Origin: Annona cherimola
Taxonomy: Eukaryota > Streptophyta > Magnoliopsida > Magnoliales > Annonaceae
Length of the DNA stretch: 64,000 nt
Direction of reading: 5' to 3'
NCBI GenBank assembly: GCA_030490835.1
Contig: CM059973.1
Location: forward strand, 87,689,641 to 87,753,640
Positions 13,401 through 25,735 of this stretch are shown here, one piece after another. The notes under the pieces are model-generated. The model saw only the letters and a list, made by a program, of their open reading frames with translations, was not told where the DNA came from and did no database searches. The position numbers were made by a program, and so were the translations under genes. Within the stretch, counting starts at the first letter, position 1, and each line of letters begins with the position of its first letter.

Positions 13401-14942
13401 CATTTGCACATATGCTTAGCTAATAGATTTCAAGTCTCTTGCTCAAACTTCAAAGTGGCGTACAAAAACCAGCTAGACAAATCATCAGTTAATTGTACTA
13501 GAAATATTTATACAATACATATTCCTCGATTTGTTCATGATTTTCACTATTTAATTGTACTAGAAATATTTATACAATACATATTCCTCGATTTGTTCAT
13601 GATTTTCACTATTCAATCCCAGGGATCAGTACCATGGATTAGAATGGGTTGTGCTGGACTGTAAATCAATGAACATGAACTGCTTCTGTTATGTGTTAGG
13701 GCCAGACAAATGGACATGTTGAGAATAAGCCAAAAACCCAGACTGGGTGTGAGTTACAGAAAAATCCGAGGCCCTGTTTTTTCCAAAATTCTCAATCACA
13801 AAAGAAAGCATCACATGAAGTAACAAGTTTCCTTTCTTAATTCAAGAAAATCACATCCAAAATTGATGAGGAGCATATGGACATACACGTATGGTACTAG
13901 CACATAATCCACCACAAAGGGCCCAGATCCAAGGTGTTTAGGAATAGTATCATGAGTCTTGACCAGTTTTAGAAATTGAATGGGTCCCCATTCCATCATA
14001 GAGAATGCTGGATTACCTGCCATTCATTTCTGGCATGAGATTGGCGAAGGTAGAAGCGATGGCAAATCATTGCTGCTACAGATATCGTTATCTGGGACCT
14101 ACAATATAAATCATATATTAGTTATCTTCTTGATATTATGTTTCATGGAAGTCATATTGCCAACATAGTAAAAACAAATGAGCAGACAAAAGTGAGTTTT
14201 AGTTATTGGCAGAGTAAGTGTTTTATGCTAGAGAACCAAATTACAATGGATCTACTTACACAGTACAGCCAAGCAACACTTTGTAAAATTGGCACAATTT
14301 CACAAATATTGTTCTCCACCATTTTATCTGATGAAATTGGACTTGCATCGTGAAACACGGAAAGACGGTGATTAGCAAGTTGTAATTTAAACCAATCGAA
14401 AAAAACAATCAATGGGAGAACTTGTAATCATTTCAAAATTTTTATTGTGTTGAGGAAATGCACAAGAGAATTGTCATTGGTCAACCTATACAAACTAGAT
14501 TTATATGAGCTTATCGTTATCAATGATAATTTATGAAATAGAGCGCATATAATAAAAGTATCTATCTCAAATAGCTGAAAGGTAAATATTACAAACAGAA
14601 ACATAAATTTTGGCAGAAGCTTGAAGCAAAATTTTGGCAACGTGGAAAAAAAAAAATTAAGATGATATGAATCATTGGCTAATCGTTGGCAAGTTCCTGC
14701 TTTTGCATATTCGACCAAAAAGCCACTTGTCAGAAAATAACATACAGTTTCAGCTTCTTTCCCACATCCTGAAGGAATGAACAGTATAGATTCCGAATTT
14801 GTGTTTCTTTCTTCAAATCAATGTCGTCCTTTCTAGACGGGGACTGATCTTCAATTAGCTTTCTAGGAAGGTACCAGCTTGATCCAAGGCAATGTATCTC
14901 TTCTCCAGTGGCAGTGTTTGGCAGCTGTCCTGCCATTTCCAT
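10452..14942 (-). CDS. CYCT1: Cyclin T (CYCT1-type), regulatory subunit of plant P-TEFb
   Basis: Cyclin T pairs with CDKC kinases in the nucleus to phosphorylate the RNA polymerase II C-terminal domain during elongation (family knowledge). Six coding exons: 14942-14746, 14098-14017, 13250-13116, 13041-12869, 12716-12565 and 11188-10452. They total 1476 nt, encode 491 residues, and every junction keeps the frame with GT-AG borders. Exon 1 has the plant CYCT signature [13 protein letters not shown]. Exons 2-3 give [16 protein letters not shown] and [18 protein letters not shown] of the first cyclin fold. Exons 4-5 give the second fold, with [22 protein letters not shown] and [13 protein letters not shown]. 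Residues 250-491 are low complexity: three 22-residue repeats (320-385), a basic stretch [10 protein letters not shown] near 441-450, and a conserved acidic ending around WIERELENG. Two in-frame ATGs lie at 14942 and 14936; I took the first. An acceptor at 14961-14962 just upstream implies a 5'UTR intron. The subgroup number is not certain. Confidence 0.93.
10773..10970 (-). repeat. In-frame 66-bp minisatellite in cyclin T exon 6
   Basis: Three direct copies of a 66-bp unit encode three 22-residue repeats with consensus [21 protein letters not shown] (cyclin T residues 320-385). The copies differ by several substitutions but keep the frame. The unit is rich in Asp, Asn, Gly and Cys and is not a domain I recognise. 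Confidence 0.85.
11991..12090. repeat. 51-bp tandem duplication in cyclin T intron 5
   Basis: Two adjacent copies beginning 'cttgcagcaaaaagtgcttc' differ at one position. It lies between exons 5 and 6 and does not touch splice sites. Confidence 0.85.
13490..13614. repeat. 62-bp tandem duplication in cyclin T intron 2
   Basis: Two adjacent, essentially identical copies beginning 'ttaattgtactagaaatatt', between coding exons 2 and 3. Confidence 0.88.
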
Positions 14943-15565
14943 CTTTTGTTTTCAAAATAACTGGAAAAAAAATGCACACTTATTTATTGAATGTGTATGG
15001 ACATAGAAACCAGCTTCCTGAAAAGAAACATCACTGGAACTTGTAGCAATTAAATGCTCCCAAATCTTTCGGAAAAAAAAAATGCCCCCAAATAAATCCA
15101 TGGTATTCTCATAATTTCAACTGACAGTTTAGTTCAAAAAACGATTTGAAAAACACAATGGGGAGAGAGACAATGTATAGCACACAATCGAATAAATTTC
15201 CTTGTAACATTACAAAGTGCTTCCCTGACAATGTGAACTGCGAGAAGAAACTATGAAAAGAGGTCAAGTTAGAATAAAAGGTAAATTTTTGTACCATGTT
15301 ATAATTGCTCTGGGCTGTAAAATTTCTTGGCATGAACTGCCCATCCAATTTTGCTGTAGTTTCTTGCACTTTTGCACTAAAGTTTAACAATGAAGGAATT
15401 CTAAAGACTTGTGAATTTTTCATAGCCTCAAAAAAAAAAAAAAAAAAAATGCTTCCTCTTTTAAATGACTATTGCAAAAATAAATCAAGGAAAAGGACCA
15501 GAACATAACGGGAAGCTGATTGCAGCAGTGTGCCAACTGTTTCTTTAGAACAGCGGGCAACAAGA

Positions 15566-15930
15566 GAGTGCCACAAGAGGGACTGGGCACGATACATGAG
15601 GGTTGGTATGTGAGTGAAATGTGCATGGTGGGATTCTAATCTGTGTTCAAAATGACAGGCTATGAAAATTATAATTCCTCTTTTGCATGAACTCCCATGA
15701 AAATACAGAGTGCCACGCAAGAGGGACTAGGCACGATACACGAGGGGTGGGGTGTGAGAGGAGGGTGTGTTGTGGGATTCTAATCTGTGTTCAAAATGAC
15801 AGACTATGAAAATTGTAATTCCTCTTTTGCATGAACTCCCATGAAAATACAGGCTACCGGGTTTTGATCCCAGGTCTCCAAAGTTGCAATGCACAATTTT
15901 TACCATTAAACTACAGCTTTGGGACCTAAT
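15566..15930 (-). mobile_element. SINE-like element with tRNA-derived head and duplicated body
   Basis: Read on the minus strand, 15928-15855 begins GGTCCCAAAGCTGTAGTTTA. It carries an A-box-like TAGTTTAATGG and a B-box-like GGGATCAAAACCC at tRNA-like spacing. The body of about 142 bp then occurs twice in direct order (about 15851-15708 and 15707-15566), with diverged middle parts. A tRNA-derived SINE with an internally duplicated body is the simplest reading. The tail and flanking duplication are not defined. Confidence 0.55.
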
Positions 15931-16974
15931 TACCAGGTTGCTTTGTGATAAACAAAATGCAATAAGACAAACATCCCATCTTTTCAGGGAACAACTGTTG
16001 AAATAATAAAACAAATCTTGAATCTTGATTTGGACATTCACTGACATGCTTCCATCTCAGGTTCTGTAACTTCCACAAGGAAACAGATGTCATGTCAAAA
16101 ATGGACATAAAATTTCAGAAGGTCAACCTTGAAAATACTTTGATCACACTAACTGTGCCATCAGCATGGTGTGCAGTTTAGTTAACAGGTTAATGCTAAT
16201 TTGTCAAGTGCATGCAACTTATCAACATCATGTTAAGCCAAAGGACATCTGTTGGCATGCGTCCTATCTCGGGCTTTATAATTTGCACAGGGAACACAAG
16301 TCATGTCAAAAACAGAAAATTGAAATTTCAAAAGGGTAACCCTGACAATATTTCAGAGATCATACTAGCTGTACCATATGCGTAGCGTACAGTTTAACAG
16401 ATTAATGCCAACCTGTCATGTAATGAATGGATAGCAATGTCAGTTGATAGTTTAACATGTTCATTCCTGCACAAAATCAACATTAATTTTCTGCCAGCAT
16501 GACAGCTAATTTGTGTGGGGTTCACAGTATGACCGTCTATTGATATACATAGGAGGGATCAACTGTGATGTTACCAGAATGACTAGTTAAACCCCTTCAA
16601 CCATTGATTCCAAAAAGATTTAAACAGGCAACTTGAATTTGAAGATCAAGTTGATTTTCTTTCTTGATGACTAATATGATGATTTTTACATAGAAAATGG
16701 AACAAGCTCAACTCAAAAATAATTCATGAATCCTGTATAGGGATGAACAAACAAAGAAAAGGCTACAAAATATTTCTTTCTTGGATTCTTCTTCCAAATA
16801 CATCATATCCTCCTATGTCCATATTTTTTCCAAAGATTTTGCAGCTATGGAAATCATCTCAATTATACCGTCAAAATGCCTCATTCTTCCACAAATTTCA
16901 ACATTTAAGACCAATAGAAGTGCATAAGAGACCTATCCATGCAACTGCAATAAACTTAGTACAATTTTAATGTA

Positions 16975-16982
<8 letters not shown>

Positions 16983-17006
<24 letters not shown>
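16983..17006. repeat. (AT)n microsatellite
   Basis: Uninterrupted TA dinucleotides in the cyclin T leader intron, immediately before a MITE. Confidence 0.9.
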
Positions 17007-17029
17007 TAATGGGGAAAACTTTAGTGGCA

Positions 17030-17530
17030 CATGATCATTGAAGATTTTAGAGTGCCACCCTCATTTTGGGCCCAACTAGATGACAAAATCAAAATCCAAC
17101 AGGCCATATGTTTTAGCATCATTTGTTCTACTATGGTACCAAAAATGCTTTCAATTAGATTCTTAGGTAGGGCGTATCTGCTTAAAAAATATGTATAATC
17201 ATGTATAAATCAAGAAAAACAATCACATCCATTCACAGATGCATTAGAATACAATAATATTTTATAAAATTATTTTATCTATGTAAGAATGATGTTTTAA
17301 AAGGTTCAAATGATGAAATACAACCTTGAAATTGATATATAAATCAAACAATTTGTTTACATTGATTTTATGCATTTTACAAGCGAGGCTAATGCACATC
17401 TTTGATTTGGATGAAATTTAGTCCATTAGTCAAATAAATTATGCTAAATGGATTGGGTGTGTAGGAGTTTGATCTGTCATCAACCTGGGGTCAAAATGGA
17501 GGTGGCAAACTAAAACCTTCAATGATGCAG
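17030..17530. mobile_element. Family-C MITE (~500 bp) with ~36-bp terminal inverted repeats
   Basis: The left end (about 17031-17066: 'cattgaagattttagagtgc', then 'caccctcattttg') is the reverse complement, with a few mismatches, of the right end (about 17490-17528: 'caaaatggaggtggcaaact', then 'aaaaccttcaatgatg'). The inner part matches the copies at 30.9, 37.9 and 42.9 kb. No coding capacity. Confidence 0.75.
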
Positions 17531-18009
17531 AAGCCATTGAAGTATATCCCCATATTAATCTATCGATACATAAATGAAATATGAAATATGTAAGCTTTTG
17601 CTAATTTAGAGATGCCATTGCACTTGTTTGAGAAGGAAATAAGAAAAAGAATAATTAAAAGGGCTTTGGAGACTAATTTGTATAAAAAAAGTCTCTTATC
17701 TCATCAATAACCTTAGATAATACTGATAATATCTCTGAGGATATCAACAAATTAGAGATATTATCACCCTGTTCTGCAAGAAGACTTTAGAGTGCAATTC
17801 TAGTTTAGGACAGCAAAGACAAATCTCCCTTAATATACAAAACAATGAATGTAATGTTGACAATTACAAAGAAGAAAATGTTTTATCATAACCATTACAA
17901 CCCTATTCATTGGGCAATCCCGTCCGAAAGCCACCTAACTGACTCTCCTCTTTTCATGCAAAACCCCATACAACCCTCCCATTCAGCTGAGATCAGATCA
18001 TCGTTCTAA

Positions 18010-18390
18010 ATATCAGTATCTTTCAAAACTGATACAAAATGGCGATATTGTAATGGTATCGGATTATCTGAAACCATAAAAGAGTATTTTTTTTTTTTCT
18101 TAAGCCAAAAAACATGAAAAAATAACTGAAAATCAGAAAAATGAGAAATGCAAGAATGTGCCAATATTTTACATTTTGCCCAAATGAAGGATGGTGTATC
18201 AGTCCATTCCCTACAGAAAGTAGCTTACCAGTATATAACTTTCGTATGCAACTAATCGTTGGAATAGAAAGTTCAAACTTCAAACTTAAGAAAAGACAAT
18301 TAGATAAATTACAACTACGAGCAATAGAGAAACTAAAACATTCAACATCACACATTTACAAGTTCATAAAAAATATACAAACATAGAAAA
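18010..18390. repeat. Dispersed repeat D, copy 1
   Basis: Shares with 19.8-20.2 kb a 'cttaagccaaaaaacatg' block followed ~100 bases later by 'tggtgtatc(a/g)gtccattc'. It looks like a decayed interspersed repeat. Class unknown. Confidence 0.5.
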
Positions 18391-18552
18391 ATATATTCAA
18401 GACTCAGGTTAGCATGCAAAATCAAATTTTTTTTACTTTAAATGGTATGGAACTACATATGCATTATGACGTAGCATATGGCTCAAAAGAACTATAAAAA
18501 AATTAATCTGAAATTTCATTAAGATATATAAAATATCATGAGCAGATGTGTA

Positions 18553-18756
18553 GGCCTCACCTGGATTTTCCAAATGCAAAATTTGGCAATTTTTTTATTT
18601 GTTTGGTATTTTCTTTTGATTTTTGAAAATCAACAAAAAAAACACAAGGACGAATGCATCCATGTCCTTTTCGTTGATTTTCAAAAAATATAATACAATG
18701 TCAAAAAATTCAAAATTTTGGCAAATTTTACAAGGTGAAAAATCTAGGTGGGGCCC
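18553..18756. mobile_element. Hairpin MITE (~204 bp)
   Basis: Ends 'ggcctcacctggatttt' and (reverse complement of the right end) 'gggccccacctagattttt' match closely. The inner arms around 18595-18640 and 18675-18725 also pair ('ttgatttttgaaaatcaac' against 'gttgattttcaaaaaat'). Confidence 0.65.
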
Positions 18757-19371
18757 ACAATCTATAAAAGAATTTTTAAAATACAAAAAATCTTTTAACC
18801 TTCCAGTTTATGGGTGGCTATATGGCATTGCTGGTGCTTTTCCAAATCCTAACCCAACAAGACCATTTATGCTGCATAGGTGGCGATCAATACCAATTCA
18901 ATGCTGTTGAATCAGTTTTGTATCAGCCAAGTTTTGGAACCATGGATCGGATAACTTTCTAGTCTTGAATTCATGGCTTGCCACAAAAAGTTATTTTGTG
19001 CCACTTCCGTTCAAATCATTGATAATATTAATACCATCTTTAATTTATCAATCAAATCTAGAAGAGATGAATGCTTCAGTTTCCTATCAGAAAATTTATC
19101 AACAACCTTCTAAGAAGATTAGATAATCTCAAAAAAAATAAAAGAGAGAGAAAATTTTTGTCTAACCTACTCCAATTATATCAAAAATATATGTGAAAGG
19201 AAAGGGAATAAAGCCTAAAAGGAAATATCAAATTTTTCTTCTACGTAGGTCGATACATTTCCAGTGCAATCAAACAAGAGAGATTGTTGGCTGATGCAAC
19301 TGAACAAGAGACGTATCGGCTGATACATTTTTTTTTTTTTTCATCCCAAGTGAAACATGCCCATATATAAG

Positions 19372-19755
19372 GGGTTAAGGCTAAATGCACCTGGGTGCAC
19401 TTAGCCTCAGTGCACCCGGGTGCATTTAACCCATTTTTTATTTTTTATTTTTTGAAAATTTTTGTATACAACTGTTAATCTAAGTGTATTTAACATATGT
19501 ATCGATTTTTACCATTTTTGGAGTATTTTATATATTTATTTTTTATTTTTGAAAATCAATAGTATTTTAGGTAATTTAAAATTACTAAAATGTCATTGAT
19601 TTTCAAAAATAAAAAATAAATATCTAAAATATTCCGAAAATGATCAAAATTGATACACATGTTAAATGCACTTATATTAACAGTTGCACAAAAAAAAATT
19701 CAAAAAAAATATTAAAAAATGGGTTAAAGCACCCAAGTGCACTGTATAAGAGTCA
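19372..19755. mobile_element. Family-A hairpin MITE
   Basis: Inner arms with the family motif ('aatctaagtgtatttaacat') are mutually complementary around a loop near 19560-19600. The outer part has 'gcacccgggtgcattt'-type palindromes. A 9-bp direct repeat ATATATAAG lies at 19363-19371 and 19756-19764; because it is low complexity it is weak support for a target duplication. Confidence 0.6.
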
Positions 19756-19769
19756 ATATATAAGAGGAC

Positions 19770-20170
19770 CGATTCAAATATGATATGTCCATATCAAACT
19801 TGTAGTATCTACGGTTCTAAATCTCAGTGTGAGATGGCGAATTGGTCCCCACCAAACCTATATGATACAGGCCCCATATCGTTATTGGACCACATGGCCT
19901 ACATCGGACTATTTTGTCTTAAGCCAAAAAACATGCAAATATATTTTAAAAGTTGCTATATGAAAGAATAAGTAGTTATTTTATCTTTATCATGCAAATA
20001 GTGGTGTATCGGTCCATTCTCTACCTAAGGTAACTGATATGCATAAGAAACAACTGAAAGAAGGCATCTTCAAATGCCTACTGATATGCCCTATAGCCTA
20101 TATTGGACTCAGCCGATATCTATATGACCCTATGATATCAGTATCTACTGATCTTTTAAATCATGGTGAT
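19770..20170. repeat. Dispersed repeat D, copy 2
   Basis: Related to 18010-18390. It contains several 'gatat(c/g)'-rich phrases around 'cagccgatatc' and 'ctgatatgc' and no open frame worth calling. Confidence 0.45.
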
Positions 20171-21046
20171 ATTTGATTTTCAAAATGACTGTCTCATCTA
20201 TATTGATGATAAAGTCTTCTTTTTCATCTTGCATGCGCGGATTTTAGAAGTTCTTATCCACTTTTCATCAAATACCTTCTCTCTTAACTAATCACCAGCC
20301 AAATCCAGTCCAATAGTCCTTAGCCGTAAGACAAATTAGTCCAAATTGGTTAGGAGGCTGGTTCCTTGTCAAAACAGTTGAACTGAGTCGTTTAGTGCAG
20401 TTCTTGTAACACTGATCAACAATAATATTCTAAGGCCATGTGATACCCCCAACATTCCCTGAAGTCTGAAATGTAGCTCCATGATGTTTATAAGAACAAT
20501 TTGTTCGCTAGCTGTGGATGACACAAGATAGCTAGAAATTAAATGCATGTCATATCTAATTGGCTAATTAATAGAACTTACCGTGATTATTGAACATCTT
20601 GAGATCAAATTTGTGAAGAATCCTGCCCTTTTATTTCTAGAGATTTAGTTTCCTAAATGCAGTCAAATGAATTCTACAAATCGAACAGCAACATTTGCGG
20701 TGGCTTGAATAATTCTGGCTCTAGTGTGATTTAATAATTTGTCACATTCATACTTTCTTAATAGAAATATCATCTATAGCATTCTAAAAGGGTTAATTTT
20801 TCTCTTTCAAAGGACTCATTTCACAAGTAATTTCCAAAAAAGATGGCTCCCGTGCATGTACATAGGATGTGTTCATTTAGAAAGCAAATTTCGGTTAAGT
20901 GGCCAGGATCATATAAAAATAGAAGCCACATGACTCTATTCAATGTGATATGTCCTAGAAAAAAAAACTGGATTCAAAACAAAAGGTTCAATAATAAAAT
21001 GACATCCATTTATATCACGAAGCATGATTATAACACCATGATATAT

Positions 21047-21412
21047 TTTACGCTAAAAATACAATATTCATTTATTTTAGTTTATTTTATGTTTATTTAA
21101 TTTTTCTTCATAAATATGTTTTTCTAATTGTATTTAATTCATATATTAAGTTTTGTCATTTTACAATACTTTTACATATTTATTTTCTATTTTTAATAAG
21201 TTGTCAATTTCAAGGGCATTCATGCCATTTTCTGCCCCTTAAAAAACTTGATTTTAAAAAGATCAAAAGCAAATATGTAAAAGTATTGTAAAATGGTGGA
21301 ACTTTGTATATAGATTGAATATACTTATGAAAACATGTTTATGAAAAAAAAATCAAAAAAATATAACTAATTGTAAAAGTAAATGAATATTGTATTTTAG
21401 CCTACAATACAT
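21047..21412. mobile_element. Family-A hairpin MITE with 10-bp target duplication
   Basis: Inverted ends 'gctaaaaatacaatattcat' (left) and the complement of 'atgaatattgtattttagc' (right). CATGATATAT occurs directly at 21037-21046 and 21413-21422, a plausible 9-10-bp target duplication. That length fits Mutator-like transposition. Confidence 0.75.
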
Positions 21413-24337
21413 CATGATATATACAATCAAGCTCCTCACAGGGCATAGGATTGGAGAAATAAGCAAGAACATTATGCGGATTTTATTTATACTTCCTTTA
21501 CACCACAAGCATTCAATCTATCAATTTCTCTAGATTTTACCTCTTTAACACTAGGCAAAAACAGCTGAAATGGAAATTGACCTTCAATGACGTTTATTGG
21601 AAGATTCCAAGAATTTTCATAATAAGTAGGTCTCCACAAATAGTAAGTTACAACACAATTTGGGCCTAAACTGCATCATATGCAAGTTGTGCGCTTCTCT
21701 GGGCACTTGTTACTTGAGCACCATGCCAACATGGAGTATCGAATTGCTTTTCTTTTTATTGGGTTGTTAATCCATTGACCCTGTGCACAAAGTAGTCCAA
21801 CGATCTGAACTAACTGTGATGTTGTGAAATCACATATGGGTAGCCCAATGGCTGTTAAAGCCAGTTATAAAACACTGAATTCTAAGTCTCCACTCTTCAC
21901 ATGTGCCCAACCGATATGTCATTTAGCAAATTCTAGCAATTTTCAGGAAACCCATCAACATGATACTTGTGTGTGGCACAGAGGAGATGTCCACCGGATA
22001 TGCATAAAATCAGATTATAGCACCTCTACACCAAGCGCAATGGGGCTATATCTTAGAACAGGCATGCATCTGGAAGTAGAAACATTAACGTCGAATGGGA
22101 ATCATTCATCCCATGAGTCCGCAAACCTGGCAGTAATGTTGAGGTCGCAAAAAGGAGATGCACAGGAAATGCAGAAGGTAGTATAAACTCGGGCAGGATA
22201 TCCAATCGATCAAGCGGGAATATAAGAACTATCCAATAAAATAAAATAAATATCCATGAAATACACTTTTTACGATAGTAAATCAATAGTTAATGAAAAA
22301 GAATGCACATAACTACATGCAGAATATACACGTTTTGTAATAGGAAATCAAGAACTAATGAAAAAGACTACAATTAGTTAATTTTTATTACTTCCTACAT
22401 TTACATAATCTGCACCGCACTGTAGTATGTTCAACCAAGACCACGACCAATACAACATTGGGACTTTGTCCCAGACCTCGCTTCTATATTGAAGAATAAG
22501 CTAAACCTGGATGAAGGGAACTATTAGCAACATGCAACAGATTATTAGAAAGCATAAAATTCGCTCAAGTAAGGCAGTTGCATAAAAGTCACATCAACAA
22601 TAAGAAAACAAGAACAGAAAAGAAAAGAAACTGTTGGAAACAAGGTCGTCGCATGTCAAATGCAAATTAATGATGCAGCAATTACTTAAAGGAGTCCCCT
22701 TATCTCACGGCCCATGAGGATTCCAAGATTCATTCAAAGGAAAGAAAATCCAACAGAAAAATCCATACTCAGAGCACAATAATTGATGTCTAGCACCAAC
22801 AGCATGCCATAAGTGGTAGTGTGTTGAGTTGTACCAATTATCATGAATAAGGGCATCACTAGAATGCTTGCTGAATGCATCCTTGGTTGTGAGGGTTAGA
22901 ACCAGGGGACAATTTCTCTAGGAAATGGGAGTAAAGCTGCAAAGCCCTCCCCAGATACTGTGTAGATGGGAGCCTGATCACAAGATGCACCCTTTTACAC
23001 ATGATTTCCAGTTTCAAAGTCAAATGAGATTTGGCACAGCCACACTCTATCTGAAAGATGTCTTGTTGTTCCAGAAAACAGTTCTCTTTCCTATTTCTAA
23101 GAGCGCGTTGTGGTACATTTCAAGAAGCTACCCACAACAACAGTTCTAAAACATAGTTCAAAACCACATAGAACGAAGAATTACCTATGCATGAAACAAA
23201 GTAAATGAATTTTGTCATAAACTAACAGAAATACAAACAAAGCCAATGAAAAAAAAAAAAAAAAAAAACAAGTAATCTTCAGATAGAAATAACTATTCCT
23301 TTTTATGAAGTCCAAATCCTGCTTGCATTTCTTACACATTCCAAAAGAGAAGGTAACGAAAATACTATTTACGCTGTTATTAACAGGTTCAGTTAGCAGA
23401 TACGTATTGCTAGCACATACATGGTTAAATAAAAGATACTGCAATATCACATGATCAAGCTTGAACTCTTTTCAAGCAGAAGAATAATAACATGATGACA
23501 TATAATAACAACAACAACAACAACTATAAGGATAGGAATAGTAATTGTAACAATGGCAGTCTCAAGCATACAAAAACATTCATATGTCATTAGCATCTAC
23601 GATTTCACAGAAAGTGAACTCTACATTCTACTCATTTTCTGCCGCAGATAATCTAGGTTAGTAACAATGGCAGCCTTAGGTGCATGTAACCATTCATATG
23701 TTATTCGTATCTACAAAATCACAGAAAGTGGCATTCTACTCTGTTTCCGCCATGGATCACGTAGGTTGTGAATTCCTCAATCACACAGTCACAGAACAGA
23801 AGTGGAACGTATCCTAAATTGCAATAGAACAGAATAAACGATTGAATGATCAGGATCGCCTATCCTATTTTGCCCACCGTCTCGTCTCAGTAAAAGCTAG
23901 GGCGGATAGAATGCATGATTCAGACCATCCTGCATGCGCATGTATGTGCATGTACAAAATCATTCAAGCGAAGCTCTTGCAGATCACATTATGATTAATT
24001 CTGGATAACGAGCCTCCGATCAAAATAGATATAAGAAACCCATGAAAAGGAAAAAATAATAAACATGCAAAACGTGAATGCTGGGAATCGGCTTTTGATG
24101 AAAACTAGCCCTACAAAATACCCAAAAGCAGCTACGATTTAGAAAGAATACAAAACTCGCCAAAATTTTCACATGCAACTTCGATCTGTAACAAAAACGA
24201 GAAGAGAGAAAGAAACTTGAAACTTCACCATAATTCCGACATACATGGACCAATTGTGTGAATAAACATCTAAACGTCAAAATTCACCGACAGAGAATGA
24301 AAAACTGCTGACAACAACACACCGGAAGAGAAAATAC

Positions 24338-24520
24338 CTGCGAATTCCAACGGATTGACAGCAGGAGCAAGCGACGAACAGAGGAGCCAAGGAAGAAAAC
24401 CCTAGCAAACAAAATCGCGGGAGAAAAACCCCCCAACTTCCGGTTTTTGTCCGCGAAGGGACCGATAGCCGTTGGAGAGGAATGTCCGTTTCCTGCTTCC
24501 TTCCTTCCCAAGCTCCGACT
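24338..24520 (-). other. Probable 5'UTR leader exon of the cyclin T gene
   Basis: A GC-richer patch reads on the minus strand to a good donor: CGCAG followed by gtatttt, with the exon's last base at 24338. The next minus-strand acceptor before a real start codon is the one at 14961-14962 ahead of the cyclin T ATG. No other minus-strand coding exon lies between them. I infer that this is the non-coding first exon, separated by a ~9.4-kb intron. The upstream end is not defined. A TGACGT-containing motif (24534-24541) lies just upstream and could be a bZIP site. The patch could instead start an unrelated transcript. Confidence 0.5.
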
Positions 24521-24599
24521 TACGACTACTAATGTGACGTAATAATTAGCTATTTGTTAATATGAATACAAAATTATCGCCACTTACGCGGAAATAACA

Positions 24600-24996
24600 G
24601 TAGCGCTGTCCTGTGCACCCATTGCATGCAGTGTTTCATGCTACTGGGCGCATACACCTTTTTTTTATTTTTTTTAAAATTTTTTTTATAAAACTGTTAA
24701 TATAAGTGTATTTAACATCTTTATAAATTTTTACTATTTTTTGAGTATTTTAGATATTTATTTTTTATTTTTGAAAATTAGTTGCATTTTTTTATTTAAA
24801 ATTACCTAAAATGCCACTGATTTTCAAAAATAAAAAATAAATATCTAAAATACTCCAAAAATGGTAAAAAATTATACACATATTAATACATATATATTAA
24901 CAACATTGTAAAAAAATTAAAAAATTAAAAAAATTAAGTGTATGCGCTCAGGAGCATGGAGTGCTGCATGCTCCAGGGCGCATAGGACAGCACTCC
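24600..24996. mobile_element. Family-A hairpin MITE with 9-bp target duplication
   Basis: Flanked by GAAATAACA at 24591-24599 and 24997-25005. Ends are inverted: left GTAGCGCTGTCCTGTGC, right (reverse complement) GGAGTGCTGTCCTATGC. The inner arms pair over most of the element. It lies just upstream of the putative cyclin T leader exon. Confidence 0.82.
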
Positions 24997-25489
24997 GAAA
25001 TAACAACATAGTCTCGTTGCTATTTGCTGAGCTCTATTAGATCGAAGAAAAATATGATTTTTTACTGGGATTCTGGAATTAAAGGTTAAAAAATTAAAAT
25101 GCAACAGTTTCAAAGCAAACAAATTGTTAAGAGAGTAAACAAAGCATTAATTAAAAATATGAAAAATATTGACACATGGAAACATTTCATGGGTGGATAA
25201 TAATTGAGATTACTTTTTCTTTCTAAAATTATTATCTATTTTTAAATAATGATTTAAGTGCAATTTGAGTCGGATAGGGCCAATCCGGGATTAAGCTACT
25301 CTTACTTTATTTCGAAAACTTAAGCATACCCTGCTTATTTTTAGGCTTGGTTGTTTGGTTTCAATTTTGGTTCTAAAATGATTCTTAAAATAATTTTTAT
25401 ACTATATTTATAAATTATAATTTTATCACAAATATTACTTAGAAACCTAAAATCAAGATGGCAGTAGTGTAATTTAAATCCTAGTTCAA

Positions 25490-25735
25490 TGCACTAGGTG
25501 TACTTTACCTATTTTTTATTTTTTTAAAAAAAATTTACGCAATTATTAATCTAAGTATATTTAACATATAGATCAAATTTTACCATTTTTAGATATTTTT
25601 TCGTATTTTTAAATATCAGTGGCATTTTTAGTAATTTAAATATTAAATACACTTAGATTAACAATATCATGAAAAAATTTCTAAAAAATAAAAAAGAGGT
25701 GCAGTACACCCGGATGTATTGAACCGTGTTCCATG
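25490..25735. mobile_element. Family-A MITE, internally deleted
   Basis: Left end 'ggtgtactttacc' and right end 'ggtgcagtacaccc' are complementary with mismatches. The motif 'aatctaagtatatttaacat' recurs near 25547. Shorter than its relatives because part of the right arm is missing. Confidence 0.55.

Larger units (their letters stand above)
14963..24337 (-). other. Inferred 5'UTR intron of cyclin T, filled with repeats
   Basis: No coding exon that I can support on either strand. It holds a SINE-like element with a duplicated body (15.57-15.93 kb), an (AT)n tract near 16983-17006, an ~500-bp MITE (17030-17530), a hairpin element (18553-18756), two diverged copies of another dispersed repeat (18.0-18.4 and 19.8-20.2 kb), two family-A hairpin MITEs (19.37-19.76 and 21.05-21.41 kb), a poly(A) tract at 23249-23268 and a (CAA)n tract near 23505-23523. 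The stretch 21.4-24.3 kb otherwise looks like unremarkable AT-rich intron. Confidence 0.45.

Noticed and set aside
15855..15928. Functional tRNA gene
   Set aside because: The arms do not form a proper cloverleaf and the B box is degenerate. It fits a SINE head better.
21824..22186. Plus-strand open frame of about 116-120 residues
   Set aside because: Lies inside the inferred cyclin T leader intron. It has no recognisable domain, no splice partners and Ser/His-rich chance-like composition. Its upstream-most start is GTG.
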